NCBI GenBank assembly: GCA_036501185.1
Contig: DASYAU010000075.1
Coordinates: 46,476 to 110,475, forward strand
Length of the DNA: 64,000 bases
Reading direction: 5' to 3'
DNA from: Korobacter sp036501185
GTDB taxonomy: Bacteria; Acidobacteriota; Terriglobia; Terriglobales; Acidobacteriaceae
The translations under genes were made by a program, and so were the position numbers. The notes beneath the pieces were generated by a model. The model was not told the origin of the DNA and made no database searches. It was given only the letters and a program-made list of their open reading frames with translations. Position 1 is the stretch's first letter. Each line of letters starts with the position of its first letter. Positions 1-7,836 of the stretch are shown one piece after another.

Positions 1-1
1 C

Positions 2-1843
2 AAGAACCCGATCCACCTGAAGACCAGCAACCTGGTGTTCAACCAGAAGACCGGGCAAGCCCATACCGATGATCCCATCGAGTTCCATGTTCCGCAGGCG
101 AACGGCACTGCCCGCGGTGTCGACTATGACTCCCACACCAACCAGCTCACGCTGTTACGCGATGTCCACATTCTCACCATCGGCACCGTCTCGCGGACGC
201 TGGTAGCGCGTCATGCTGTCGTTACCAAGGAACCTCGCCGCGCCGTGCTCTCCTCCGTCACTCTCACCCAGCCCGACAGCACCATCACTTCCGACGTCGT
301 CACTGTCTACTTCCGTTCCGATAACACTGTCAGCCAGATCCTCGGCGATGGCCATATCGAGGCCGATAACAATGGCGCGAACAGCTACCAGGTAACCGCG
401 GCGAAAGGGAACCTGGAGTTCGGCAATGCCAACGACCTCAAGCTCGTCACCCTATCCGACGGCACACAGTTCCGTTCCAGCGGCGAACGGCCGATGCACG
501 GCTTTTCCAACCGGATGATTACTCACTTCGGCGCGAATACCCAGGCGCAAAGCGTTCGCCTGGAAGAGAACGCTCACGTCATCCAGGATCCTGCAGCTTC
601 CGGACCAGCGCGCGAGCAGCAGCGGACCGAAGTCGTCGCCGACGCACTCAACATCAATCTCCGAGACGGCAAAACGCCTTCGAAGGCCACAACCGAAGGC
701 GCAGCGCATGTGAACCTCGATCAGGCTCCGTCCAAGGACCAACCCGCAACTGCCACCGTCGTCAACGCGGGACGCTTCTTTGCCGACTTCTCACCTGAGG
801 GCCACATCAACCACATTCTTGGCGTGCCGAACGTCAAGGTCGTTTCCATCGCGCAGAACCAGCCCGACAAGGTTTCCACCAGCGACAAGCTCGAGGTCTT
901 CTACAACCCGCAGGGTGAAGTCTCCAATGTCGTGCAGCAAGGCCATTTCACCTACGCGGAGATGCTACCGAAGGAAGGCGATCGCACCGCGACCGCGGAC
1001 CAGGCGCATTACACGCCGCTCGACGACCTTCTTCATCTCACCGGTTCTCCGCGCGTCGTTGACGGCGGAATGGCGATGACTGCGAGCGCCGTTAGCATCA
1101 ATCGTCGCACCGGCGAAGCGGTTGGCGACGGCGACGTCAAGACCACCTACAGCGATCTCAAGCCGCAGCCGAACGGCGCAATGCTTGCCTCCAGCGATCC
1201 CATTCACGTTACCGCGAAGCACATGGTCGCGCATCGCTCTTCCGGCATCGCGCTCTACACCGGAGGCTCGCGTCTCTGGCAGGCGGCGAACATCGTCCAA
1301 GCTCCAACCATCGAGTTCGACCGCGACAATCGCTCGCTAATCGCGCAGGGAAGTGCCAACCAATCCGGCTTTCCCGTCACCAGCGTCTTCGTGCAGAAGG
1401 ACAAGACCGGGAAGCTTTCGCCCGTCAACATCGCCTCACACAAGCTCACTTACGTCGATTCGGAGCGCCGTGCGCGTTACGACGGCGGAATCGTAGCGCA
1501 TTCCACTGACGGCACATTGACCGCTAGTAGTGCTGATATCTACCTCAAGCAATCCGGAGCGGCAACCAACGTCGCGCAGCCAACACCGAGCCAACTCGAC
1601 CGCATTGTTTGCACCGGCAATGTAGTGATCTCGCAGCCAGGACGTCGAGGCTCGGGCGACCAACTCACCTATTTCGGCGATGAAGCAAAGTACGTGCTCA
1701 CCGGCGGAAACCCGCAGATTTACGATGCCGAACACGGTACCGTGCGAGGAGCTACGTTGACCTTCTTCAGCAACGATGATAGGGTTCTGGTGGAAGGCTC
1801 CAAAGCCGCTCCGACCGTAACTCACACAAGAGTCAGCAAATAA
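2..1843 (+). CDS. LPS-export OstA/LptA-LptC-like periplasmic protein (5' end missing)
   Basis: The reading frame is open at the first base, so the N-terminus, including any signal or membrane anchor, lies outside the window. The visible 613 residues are rich in short beta-strand repeats of the OstA type, with phrases such as 'VTAAKGNLEF' and 'ASSADIYL' and several 'GNV' or 'GDV' turns. In this family such repeats build the beta-jellyroll that carries lipopolysaccharide across the periplasm from the LptBFG ATPase to LptD. LptA alone is usually below 200 residues, so this chain is more like several OstA domains in series or an LptC-LptA fusion. The stop TAA overlaps the lptB start by one base, so the two are translationally coupled. 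Role assignment rests on the repeat character plus the lptB neighbour. Confidence 0.8.
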   Translation, partial: KNPIHLKTSNLVFNQKTGQAHTDDPIEFHVPQANGTARGVDYDSHTNQLTLLRDVHILTIGTVSRTLVARHAVVTKEPRRAVLSSVTLTQPDSTITSDVVTVYFRSDNTVSQILGDGHIEADNNGANSYQVTAAKGNLEFGNANDLKLVTLSDGTQFRSSGERPMHGFSNRMITHFGANTQAQSVRLEENAHVIQDPAASGPAREQQRTEVVADALNINLRDGKTPSKATTEGAAHVNLDQAPSKDQPATATVVNAGRFFADFSPEGHINHILGVPNVKVVSIAQNQPDKVSTSDKLEVFYNPQGEVSNVVQQGHFTYAEMLPKEGDRTATADQAHYTPLDDLLHLTGSPRVVDGGMAMTASAVSINRRTGEAVGDGDVKTTYSDLKPQPNGAMLASSDPIHVTAKHMVAHRSSGIALYTGGSRLWQAANIVQAPTIEFDRDNRSLIAQGSANQSGFPVTSVFVQKDKTGKLSPVNIASHKLTYVDSERRARYDGGIVAHSTDGTLTASSADIYLKQSGAATNVAQPTPSQLDRIVCTGNVVISQPGRRGSGDQLTYFGDEAKYVLTGGNPQIYDAEHGTVRGATLTFFSNDDRVLVEGSKAAPTVTHTRVSK

Positions 1844-2571
1844 TGAGCACTCTCGCGGCCCAAGACCTGGGTAAGACTTACCGAGGTCGTCGTGTCGTGA
1901 ACGGCGTGAACATCCACGTCGAACAGGGCGAAGTCGTCGGTCTGCTTGGACCGAACGGGGCCGGCAAAACCACCAGCTTCTACATGATCGTCGGGCTGAT
2001 TCCGCTCGATTCCGGTCGCGTGATCATCGACGACAAGGACATCGCGGACGTTCCGATGTACCTGCGCGCGCGCAACTACGGCATCAGCTATCTTCCGCAG
2101 GAACCTTCCGTCTTCCGCAAGCTTACGGTTGAGGAGAACATTCTCGCCGTCCTCGAAGCGCAGCCGATCTCGTGGCACGAACGCCGCGAGCGCATGGAAC
2201 GGCTGATGGATCAGCTTGGCCTTGGACACATCCGCAAAAACAAGGGCTATTCGCTTTCCGGCGGTGAACGTCGTCGCGTCGAGATCGCTCGCTGCCTCTG
2301 CATTTCGCCGAGCTTCATCCTGCTCGACGAGCCTTTCAGCGGAATCGATCCCATCGCCGTGCTCGACATCCAGAAGATCATCTTCGACCTGAAAGCCAGC
2401 GGAATCGGTGTCCTCATTACCGATCACAACGTTCGCGAGACACTCAGCGTTACCGATCGCGCTTACATCATCAACGAGGGTCGCATCTTTCGCGCGGGAA
2501 CTCCCGAAGAACTGGGGAACGATCCCGAAGTCAAACGCGTCTACCTCGGCGAAAGCTTCACCCTGGTCTAA
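1843..2571 (+). CDS. lptB: LptB, ATPase of the LPS export ABC transporter
   Basis: This 242-residue cytoplasmic ABC ATPase is full length for LptB. Walker A is GPNGAGKT at residues 36-43, the ABC signature LSGGE at 138-142, Walker B FILLDEP at 158-164 with catalytic Glu163, and the H-loop lies in 'ITDHNVRET'. The C-terminal 'PEELGNDPEVKRVYLGE' is typical of LptB and separates it from amino-acid importers. LptB powers extraction of LPS from the inner membrane with LptF and LptG, which are not in this window. The start ATG overlaps the previous stop. In many bacteria rpoN follows lptB directly; here the downstream gene is convergent and rpoN lies 37 kb away. Confidence 0.95.
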   Translation: MSTLAAQDLGKTYRGRRVVNGVNIHVEQGEVVGLLGPNGAGKTTSFYMIVGLIPLDSGRVIIDDKDIADVPMYLRARNYGISYLPQEPSVFRKLTVEENILAVLEAQPISWHERRERMERLMDQLGLGHIRKNKGYSLSGGERRRVEIARCLCISPSFILLDEPFSGIDPIAVLDIQKIIFDLKASGIGVLITDHNVRETLSVTDRAYIINEGRIFRAGTPEELGNDPEVKRVYLGESFTLV

Positions 2572-3383
2572 CTTTCTCCCTTCGCCAGTTCCGCAGCCTT
2601 CTTCAACTCGATATCTTTCGGTACCGCCTTGAACTCCGTCATCACTTCGTGCTGTTGCGTTCCGATCTGATGGAAGAACAATGCGCGCCCTGAAATGTGA
2701 ACATCGAGCAGCGTGACTTCCCAATCTCCCTGCGAGACTTCCTTCTGCACGACCGTGAACGTTCCTCCTTTGTGGATCTTTCCCAGAACGCCGAGACCGA
2801 AATCCACCTCGTGCACCAACTTGCCGCTGATCTTCGCCAATCGCTTTTCCTTCATGTCAATCAGCAGAATTCCAGCCATGCTGTGGAAGACCTTGGCTTC
2901 GTTCGATGTCGGCTTGTAATCCGGATTCGGACGGAACCGAACTTCCAGCATTCCTTTCTGCTCTGCACCGCGGGTGAACAGGAAAGCGTCGGGAAGCAGT
3001 TTCATCAGCGTGTTGGCTTTGTCTTCGTCTTCCTGGATTTCCTTGCGGTTCTTGGCGCGCGCTTGGTCGTCGGTCACCAGCTCTTGCATCTTTTGCTGCG
3101 CTTTCGCTTTGTCGTCTTCCGATGCTGGTTTGCCTTCGATCTCCAGCGGCCAAACCAGGTGACATTCCGGCGTTTCCACCACGCGCTGAACTTTTGACTT
3201 TCCGTCTTCGTGGTTGTCGTCGCGGTATATCCAGAACTGGTCGGACTTCTGCGCGTTCAGTTCGTTGTCCACGACGTTGGTAACCAGCCCGCGAGGGTCT
3301 TTTTGCGCCGCAGCCGGAAACGCCATCCCGGTGCAGATCATGGCAAGGGTCGCGATCCTGTAAATACGGCATGCAATTCGCAT
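2568..3383 (-). CDS. Secreted protein of unknown function
   Basis: I do not recognise this family. The frame is open further upstream, but the ATG at 3383 begins a clear signal peptide (Arg-rich start, hydrophobic 'IATLAMICTGMAFPAAAQ', cleavage near AAA-Q), so I start there and get 271 residues. The mature part is soluble and charged, with a Glu/Lys/Gln-rich helical stretch near residues 90-135 followed by beta-rich sequence ('LEVRFRPNPDYKP', 'KISGKLVHEVDFGLG'). This suggests a periplasmic beta protein with a helical insertion. It converges on lptB: its stop TAG overlaps the lptB stop by three bases, leaving no room for an intergenic terminator. Confidence 0.7.
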   Translation of the reverse strand: MRIACRIYRIATLAMICTGMAFPAAAQKDPRGLVTNVVDNELNAQKSDQFWIYRDDNHEDGKSKVQRVVETPECHLVWPLEIEGKPASEDDKAKAQQKMQELVTDDQARAKNRKEIQEDEDKANTLMKLLPDAFLFTRGAEQKGMLEVRFRPNPDYKPTSNEAKVFHSMAGILLIDMKEKRLAKISGKLVHEVDFGLGVLGKIHKGGTFTVVQKEVSQGDWEVTLLDVHISGRALFFHQIGTQQHEVMTEFKAVPKDIELKKAAELAKGES

Positions 3384-3442
3384 CTCTATTATGTAGAGAA
3401 CGCGGCTGCCGCTCGCGTTGCCAGTGGCCGCGAGCCAGGTAA

Positions 3443-4243
3443 TTAATAGGTCGCGCCACGAGCATTCGTTAAGAATGTTGCCACCCGCTCCGCTATCCAC
3501 TCCTCGCGCTCGCGGTGCGGGACGTGCCCGGCTCCCTCCAGGATCTCCACTTCCGCGTGCGCGCTCACCAATTGGGCAATTTTCTCCGGATGCTGCCTCG
3601 ATCCAAACTCATCTTCGCTTCCGTGGATCGCCAGCGTCGGGCACTGCACCTTCGGCAAGATATCGACGAGCGACCAGTTTGCGAATTCCGGTGAGAGCCA
3701 GGTCTCGGTCCACGCATCCAGCACCCAGCGCGCCTTCTCGCCGTGATAGCGCTCCAGGCGGGCAAATTGATCCGGGTCCTGGAAGAGCGCCTTGGCCTCA
3801 AGAATGCCCGCGCCGGTGCGGTCTTCCACGAACGACTGTGCCGACTCCGTGATCAATGCTTCGCATGCGTCCGGAGAGAGCGCCGCGCAGTGGATGGCCA
3901 TTGCACCTCCAACGCTATGGCCGAAGGCGACGAAGTGGTCGAATCCGAGTTGAGCGCGCAGAGCGGGGAAGAACGTCTCCGCTTCTTCGCGAATGAAGTT
4001 CACCCTGAGTCTGTCGCGGCGAGCATCGGAACGCCCGAAGCCGAGGCGATCGTAGGCGATAACACGACGGCTCGTGCGCTCCGCGAGCACAGCGGGGAAC
4101 GAGCGCCACAACTCCACGCAGCCGAGCGAATCGTGGAAGAGGATGATGGGCCCGCTGTCGGCGCGTGCGACTTCCCAGGAGCGGGCGAAGAGGCGGCCGC
4201 CGGGTGTTTCGACCCAGCGATCTTGCACCGCGATCGTTCCCAT
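3443..4243 (-). CDS. Alpha/beta hydrolase
   Basis: Alpha/beta-hydrolase fold enzyme of about 266 residues. The nucleophile elbow is GHSVGG, the oxyanion region follows strand 3 ('IILFHDSLGCVELW'), the acid sits in 'LAIHGSEDEFG', and the catalytic His in 'GAGHVPHRER'. It contains no signal peptide, so it is probably cytoplasmic. The family covers esterases, lipases, haloalkane dehalogenases and C-C hydrolases, so the substrate cannot be inferred. I prefer ATG 4243; a GTG six codons upstream at 4261 is also possible and has a GAGG immediately before it. The gene is a single unit, 60 bases upstream of the secreted-protein gene on the same strand. Confidence 0.85.
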   Translation of the reverse strand: MGTIAVQDRWVETPGGRLFARSWEVARADSGPIILFHDSLGCVELWRSFPAVLAERTSRRVIAYDRLGFGRSDARRDRLRVNFIREEAETFFPALRAQLGFDHFVAFGHSVGGAMAIHCAALSPDACEALITESAQSFVEDRTGAGILEAKALFQDPDQFARLERYHGEKARWVLDAWTETWLSPEFANWSLVDILPKVQCPTLAIHGSEDEFGSRQHPEKIAQLVSAHAEVEILEGAGHVPHREREEWIAERVATFLTNARGATY

Positions 4244-4316
4244 GACCCCAAAGCCTACCACCCTCAGTTCCGCCGCATCGCTTCTTTCACGCCCGCATTT
4301 CTTTCTCGATACCTAA

Positions 4317-4541
4317 GGCGAATTCCGCTATAGCCCACAGAAGCCCATCCGGCCGACCGACAAGTTCATCGCGAACTATTTCGACGTACTCAACCAGTAC
4401 GGCCAGCTCCACATGGATCACCAACGCGCCGTCCTCCGCCTCATCGCCCAGGTAATCCACGTCAGCCTCGAAACCATGAAACTCGTGAAATCTCTCCCAA
4501 CGCTAGGCCTCGAACCCGCCACAAAATCCGCGGCCCAATAG
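4317..4541 (+). pseudogene. Possible 5'-truncated gene fragment
   Basis: An open stretch follows a stop at 4314-4316 and runs to TAG at 4539-4541. Its last 66 codons (from 4341) have host-like codon choice and read as a plausible helical protein, with 'TDKFIANYFDVLNQYGQ', 'HQRAVLRLIAQVIHVSL' and 'TMKLVKSLP'. No ATG, GTG or TTG near its left end would give a full domain, so it looks like the 3' remnant of a gene whose start was lost. I do not recognise the family. A chance open frame is possible. Confidence 0.3.
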
Positions 4542-5059
4542 CCTTCGTGGACTTCGTGCCCTTTGTGTTTCAAGATTTTCCTTTTCTCCCCAAGGCACTT
4601 TTTCCTCACTTTTCGCCTCCAAAACCCGACTTCGAGCCGTTTTCGCAACTATCCATGAAATCCTCCTCAAACCCTCATAAACAGCGGCTTTCTTCGATTT
4701 CAAACCAAATTCAACCCCTTCCTTCGCCTCTGTAGCACCCCAAGATCTCTTCATTTTTCGCTATCAATATCGCGTTTTTTACGCTTGGTTTCGCAAAATA
4801 AACACCCACTTTCCCCAAATTTCACGCCCATTTCCGCGTTTTGTGCGCACTTCGTCACGCTCCTTCGTGCCCCAAATCACATCCCGGCACGATCTTTCCG
4901 TCTACCCTCGATCTCGTAGTCCAGATCTTTCACAACCCGAACCTCTGTGTCTCCGTGCCTCCGTGGTGGATGTAACTCCTTACCGCAGAGGACATTGCCT
5001 ATAAGTCTCACGGCCACAGGACTTTGCAGGTTTTCCACAGCCTAAAGACGATTATGCAC
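4542..5059. repeat. Gene-free stretch with dispersed repeat phrases
   Basis: No gene is visible here. At 4542-4570 and 4942-4970 there are low-complexity phrases of the 'CTTCGTGGACTTCGTG' and 'CTCCGTGCCTCCGTGG' kind, which recur in intergenic DNA of several soil bacteria. Between them the sequence is pyrimidine-rich with T-tracts, for example 'CACTTTTTCCTCACTTTTCG' near 4589, close to the reverse complement of a stretch near 42462. It separates the chromosomal hydrolase from the IS1595-type transposase. Confidence 0.4.
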
Positions 5060-5088
5060 TTGACACACAATGAGAGTTCTGGCACAAT
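5060..5088 (+). promoter_or_regulatory. Sigma-70-type promoter of the transposase
   Basis: TTGACA at 5060-5065, a 17-base spacer, then CACAAT at 5083-5088. The predicted start of transcription near 5095 leaves a short leader containing GGAGAAAG before the ATG at 5109. Confidence 0.6.
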
Positions 5089-5108
5089 CTCTGTATTCGG
5101 AGAAAGCC

Positions 5109-6044
5109 ATGAACCTCATACAAGTTGCGAACGAGTTCCAAACCGAAGAGCAATGTCTAGAATGGCTCGCCAATAGCCGCTGGCCGGATGGCGTTCGTTG
5201 CCCGATCTGCGGCAACGATAAGGTGTCCAAGATCACCCGCAAGAGCAAGGGCGACAACAAGCGCCCGTTCGTTTACGCCTGCCTAGAGCCTAGCTGTAAG
5301 CACCAGTTCTCTCCGACAGTGGGAACGATCTTCCATGGCTCGCACATCCCCCTCCGCACTTGGTTCCTTGCAATCACAATCGTCATGGATGCCAAAAAGG
5401 GAATGTCGGCAAAGCAGATTCAAGAGCACCTTAACATCGGATCGTACCGGACCGCGTGGTACATGGTTCACCGCATCCGTAAAGCGATGGCCGAAGAATT
5501 CCCCACTAAGATGCAGGGCGTAGTCGAGATGGACGAAACGTGGATTGGCGGAAAAACCAAACGCCGTGGCGTTGCTCGCAAAATACGCGCTGAACAGTTC
5601 GACATGGTAATTGGTATGCGTGAGCGTGGTGGCCGTGTCCGTTTCTTCCACACTCCGGATGCGCGCAAGGCCACAGTTAAGGCAATCGTTGACCGTCACC
5701 TAGCAGTCGGCGCAAAGATCATGACCGACCAAGCCGTGGTTTATGACTTCGCGCTGGATAAGACGTTCAAGAAACACCATCGCACCGTGAATCACAAGGT
5801 CGAATACGTTGCTGCCGATGGGACGCATACCAATACGATTGAAAGTGCGTTCTCGCTCTTAAAGCGCGGCCTGATAGGGTCATTCCATCGCGTGAGCATA
5901 AAGCACCTGCATCGCTATTTGAGCGAGTTCGAATATCGCTTCAACGTGCGGAGCATGAACGCGAAGTTTGAAGGAATTCTGTCGCGCATGATGGTCACTC
6001 CCACCATGCCGTACAAGGTGCTCATCGCTCCGGTTTCGGAGTAG
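5109..6044 (+). CDS. IS1595-family transposase
   Basis: Transposase of 311 residues, apparently intact. The N-terminal zinc ribbon has CPIC at 31-34 and a second pair, Cys58 and Cys63. The DDE-type (ISXO2-like) core follows: first Asp in 'EMDETWIGGK' (Asp142), second Asp in 'IMTDQAVVYD' (Asp207), and the family's 'HTNTIES.FSLLKRG' segment from 240, whose Asn242 fills the third catalytic place in IS1595 enzymes. Start chosen at ATG 5109 because GGAGAAAGCC precedes it; an upstream ATG at 5070 overlaps the promoter. It has its own promoter and a terminator directly after the stop. I could not identify terminal inverted repeats or a target duplication by eye, so the element ends are unknown. Confidence 0.9.
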   Translation: MNLIQVANEFQTEEQCLEWLANSRWPDGVRCPICGNDKVSKITRKSKGDNKRPFVYACLEPSCKHQFSPTVGTIFHGSHIPLRTWFLAITIVMDAKKGMSAKQIQEHLNIGSYRTAWYMVHRIRKAMAEEFPTKMQGVVEMDETWIGGKTKRRGVARKIRAEQFDMVIGMRERGGRVRFFHTPDARKATVKAIVDRHLAVGAKIMTDQAVVYDFALDKTFKKHHRTVNHKVEYVAADGTHTNTIESAFSLLKRGLIGSFHRVSIKHLHRYLSEFEYRFNVRSMNAKFEGILSRMMVTPTMPYKVLIAPVSE

Positions 6045-6186
6045 GCGGGGCGATCTTCCCCGCCTTTTCTATCTTGCCTATCCGACGCTCTTTGGTGGGC
6101 ACTGGCGCTGACTTAGTAAGGTTCCCCAAGATGCGATTGAATTCGTTCCGAGAAACCGTTTCGGGAATGTTTTTTGGCTTAGTCAT
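6022..6186 (-). CDS. 54-residue basic protein coupled to the NYN nuclease
   Basis: ATG at 6186 overlaps the TAA of the NYN gene by one base (TAATG), the typical arrangement of co-translated partners. The 54-residue product is basic and begins with a helical phrase 'SRNEFNRILGNLTKSAPVP', then a Lys/Pro-rich tail ending PPTPKPER. Small proteins with an 'EF..hL..L.k.ppp' pattern are, to my knowledge, often found next to NYN-domain genes, but function is unknown. A partner, antitoxin or RNA-binding cofactor is inference. The last 23 bases lie inside the transposase gene on the other strand, and the transposase terminator falls in its coding sequence, so the original C-terminus may have been replaced when the element inserted. 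Confidence 0.55.
   Translation of the reverse strand: MTKPKNIPETVSRNEFNRILGNLTKSAPVPTKERRIGKIEKAGKIAPPTPKPER
6044..6068 (+). terminator. Intrinsic terminator of the transposase gene
   Basis: Perfect 7-bp stem GGCGGGG (6044-6050) with CCCCGCC (6058-6064), 7-base loop, followed by TTTT. It starts at the last base of the transposase stop codon. Confidence 0.75.
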
Positions 6187-6836
6187 TATCGCTCCCGCCA
6201 CTTGGTAGGACATTCAATGGTATATGCTCCGACCGGAATTGACTCCGGCAAGCGGGAGTCTTTGAATTTTTTGGCGGTCAACTCCAAGTGCGAATCCGAG
6301 AATTTTTTCAATTCAAAGTAATCTCCACGACCAGGAGGGAGTACGACCAAGACGTTTTTCTTGAGAATTCGGCAGGCTTTCACTGCCGGAACCTGATCGC
6401 TGTCTGCGGTCACAAGGATGATGTCGTCTACCTTGTCGGTCGTAAAAGAATCCAGCAGCATATATGTTGCGATGTTAACGTCCGTTTGTTTCTCTTGTTG
6501 GTCTTTGATTTCATACCCGCAACTCGTGCATGGAAAATTGTTGCTCTGATAGTCGCCATAATGGATTTTCAGGATTGTCGGGTCCAGCGTTCCGAGCGCA
6601 TCCAGATATTTGTTCTGACGCTTTTGTTTCTCCACATCATTCTTAATGCGCGACGTGAAATATCGCACATGCACAAGTTCCTGATCCTCACATAGCAACC
6701 TGCGCGACAGCTTAATGAGATCCAGCCACATGAAACTTCGCCATCCCTTTTCACGCATAGCGAAGTACAGGTTAAAGCCGTCGATATAGACGATTGCTTT
6801 CCTTTTCTTTTCAGCGGTTTGCGCGGGTGTTCCCAT
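6186..6836 (-). CDS. NYN-domain (PIN-like) ribonuclease
   Basis: 216 residues with the NYN fold of the PIN-like nuclease superfamily. The acidic metal-binding residues are visible: Asp19 and Asn22 in 'VYIDGFNLY', Asp119 in 'QTDVNIATYM', Asp145 and Asp147 in 'LVTADSDQVP'. A zinc-knuckle-like CTSC is at 103-106. The family cleaves RNA in a Mg-dependent way; bacterial members are poorly studied and some act in toxin or defence settings. No signal peptide. Its stop is fused to the start of a 54-residue downstream gene. The 5' region is shared, head to head, with a strong promoter reading the other way into a structured RNA. Base composition is clearly lower in GC than the flanking chromosome, suggesting transfer. 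The ribosome site is weak. Confidence 0.85.
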   Translation of the reverse strand: MGTPAQTAEKKRKAIVYIDGFNLYFAMREKGWRSFMWLDLIKLSRRLLCEDQELVHVRYFTSRIKNDVEKQKRQNKYLDALGTLDPTILKIHYGDYQSNNFPCTSCGYEIKDQQEKQTDVNIATYMLLDSFTTDKVDDIILVTADSDQVPAVKACRILKKNVLVVLPPGRGDYFELKKFSDSHLELTAKKFKDSRLPESIPVGAYTIECPTKWRER

Positions 6837-6872
6837 CGTGATTACTCGCTCGAATATTCTTCGTATGGTGGG

Positions 6873-6900
6873 TTGACAACCAAACGATCTAATTTATAAT
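6873..6900 (+). promoter_or_regulatory. Near-perfect sigma-70 promoter for a noncoding RNA
   Basis: Exact TTGACA at 6873-6878 and exact TATAAT at 6895-6900, spacer 16 bases. It is the strongest promoter I see in the window. Transcription would start at about 6907 and no credible coding sequence lies downstream on this strand for nearly 1 kb. Confidence 0.8.
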
Positions 6901-6906
6901 CACAGT

Positions 6907-7130
6907 CGATACAGCTCCAGCGATAGCATCGTTGGATTGACGGCTACCCGAAAGGGTGGCTGTCTACGTTTGGGGCTATAATGGCGGAGGGCGGGGCAAT
7001 CGAAGCCCGTTCCCGTGGGAACACCCGCGTATAAGGCGAGACCTAGCCGCCAGCTAGACGCCCTCCAATAATGTGCCTCACTAGAACCCGATTCGCTGCT
7101 CCGGCCAAGGTTTAGCGAATCGGGTGTATC
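6907..7130 (+). ncRNA. Candidate structured noncoding RNA, unrecognised family
   Basis: Follows the consensus promoter directly. Helices seen: (1) an 11-bp stem 6939-6949 with 6954-6964, closed by a GAAA tetraloop; it contains two G-U pairs that would be A-C mismatches on the other strand, which fixes the RNA as plus-strand. (2) A closing helix GGAGGGC 6986-6992 with GCCCTCC 7060-7066, enclosing three hairpins: GGGC 6994-6997 with GCCC 7005-7008, GTTCCC 7009-7014 with GGGAAC 7017-7022, CTAGC 7043-7047 with GCTAG 7053-7057. (3) A 12-bp stem 7086-7097 with 7114-7125. I see no match to tmRNA, RNase P, SRP, 6S or common riboswitches. No U-run follows the last stem, so the 3' end is a guess. Confidence 0.55.
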
Positions 7131-7204
7131 AGGCCAGCATGAGCGTGAGCCCCATGCCCGCTCGACTGTATTCTCGGCATACATATCCTCCGGATTGCAC
7201 CCGC

Positions 7205-7747
7205 TCACGGCAGGGTCGCAATCAAGTCCTTTGCGACGGACAGAGCCTTTTGAAGCCCCGCATTGGTCAATCGGTATCGGGTACTCCGTTTGATGCCCGA
7301 TTTCAAAACGTGGGCACTTTCGATAGGCTTGTCCATGATGCGGTCAACACGTAGCACGGGCTTACCAGACTGGGCTAGACCGTCGCCGATCTCCTGCCCG
7401 GTCACAGCCACGTTGTTCCGCATATCTTTATGTCCCAACATAATCAGGAGCGCGGCATCCTCCGCTGACGTAGGGAGTGCAGTTAGAGAAACAACGCGAC
7501 CCGAAACATGTAAAATCTTTTCAATCGGCACGTGCGTCGAAGCGCTGTCCGACTCCTGATTTTGCTCGCTCTGGGCATTTTCCGCAAGAGGTTTGGAAAC
7601 ATTTTTGTGCGGCACCGAGCCGATTAGCTCTTTAAACGCCTCCAATTGGGCTTGCACGGTCTCGACGGGTCCCTCGGCTTCAAACTCATGTTCGCCTACC
7701 CGAATCTTGATCTTAGTGATATCCACGGGCGCATCCAATCCTTTCAT
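7205..7747 (-). CDS. Protein of unknown function with a winged-helix-like C-terminus
   Basis: 180 residues. The N-terminal part ('ITKIKIRVGEHEFEAEG', then 'VQAQLEAFKELIGS') is a beta-strand pair and helix that I recall from many uncharacterised bacterial proteins. A polar linker (residues 50-75) leads to a C-terminal region with helices and a strand pair: 'SAEDAALLIMLGHKDM', 'VTGQEIGDGLAQSG', 'RVDRIMDKP', 'GIKRSTRYRLTNAGLQKAL'. The last phrase resembles the wing and final helix of a winged-helix domain, so DNA binding is a reasonable inference. No clear Shine-Dalgarno precedes ATG 7747. It shares the lower-GC character of the NYN segment and could be read through into the NYN operon 370 bases downstream. 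Confidence 0.65.
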   Translation of the reverse strand: MKGLDAPVDITKIKIRVGEHEFEAEGPVETVQAQLEAFKELIGSVPHKNVSKPLAENAQSEQNQESDSASTHVPIEKILHVSGRVVSLTALPTSAEDAALLIMLGHKDMRNNVAVTGQEIGDGLAQSGKPVLRVDRIMDKPIESAHVLKSGIKRSTRYRLTNAGLQKALSVAKDLIATLP

Positions 7748-7836
7748 ACAAAAGGATGGCAGATAATATACTTTGGCGTCAATAAAAAACTGATATGGTA
7801 GGTTGCAATTTTTATGGATTACACGAAGATGGGGGT

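Noticed and set aside
1822..2724. 300-codon minus-strand frame over lptB
   Set aside because: Antisense shadow; lptB motifs are unambiguous.
6900..7208. Minus-strand open frame of 102 codons overlapping the candidate RNA, with a GTGA junction to the upstream gene
   Set aside because: The product is rich in Cys, Trp, Arg and Pro with no domain-like pattern, and the region shows strand-specific RNA helices under a plus-strand consensus promoter.
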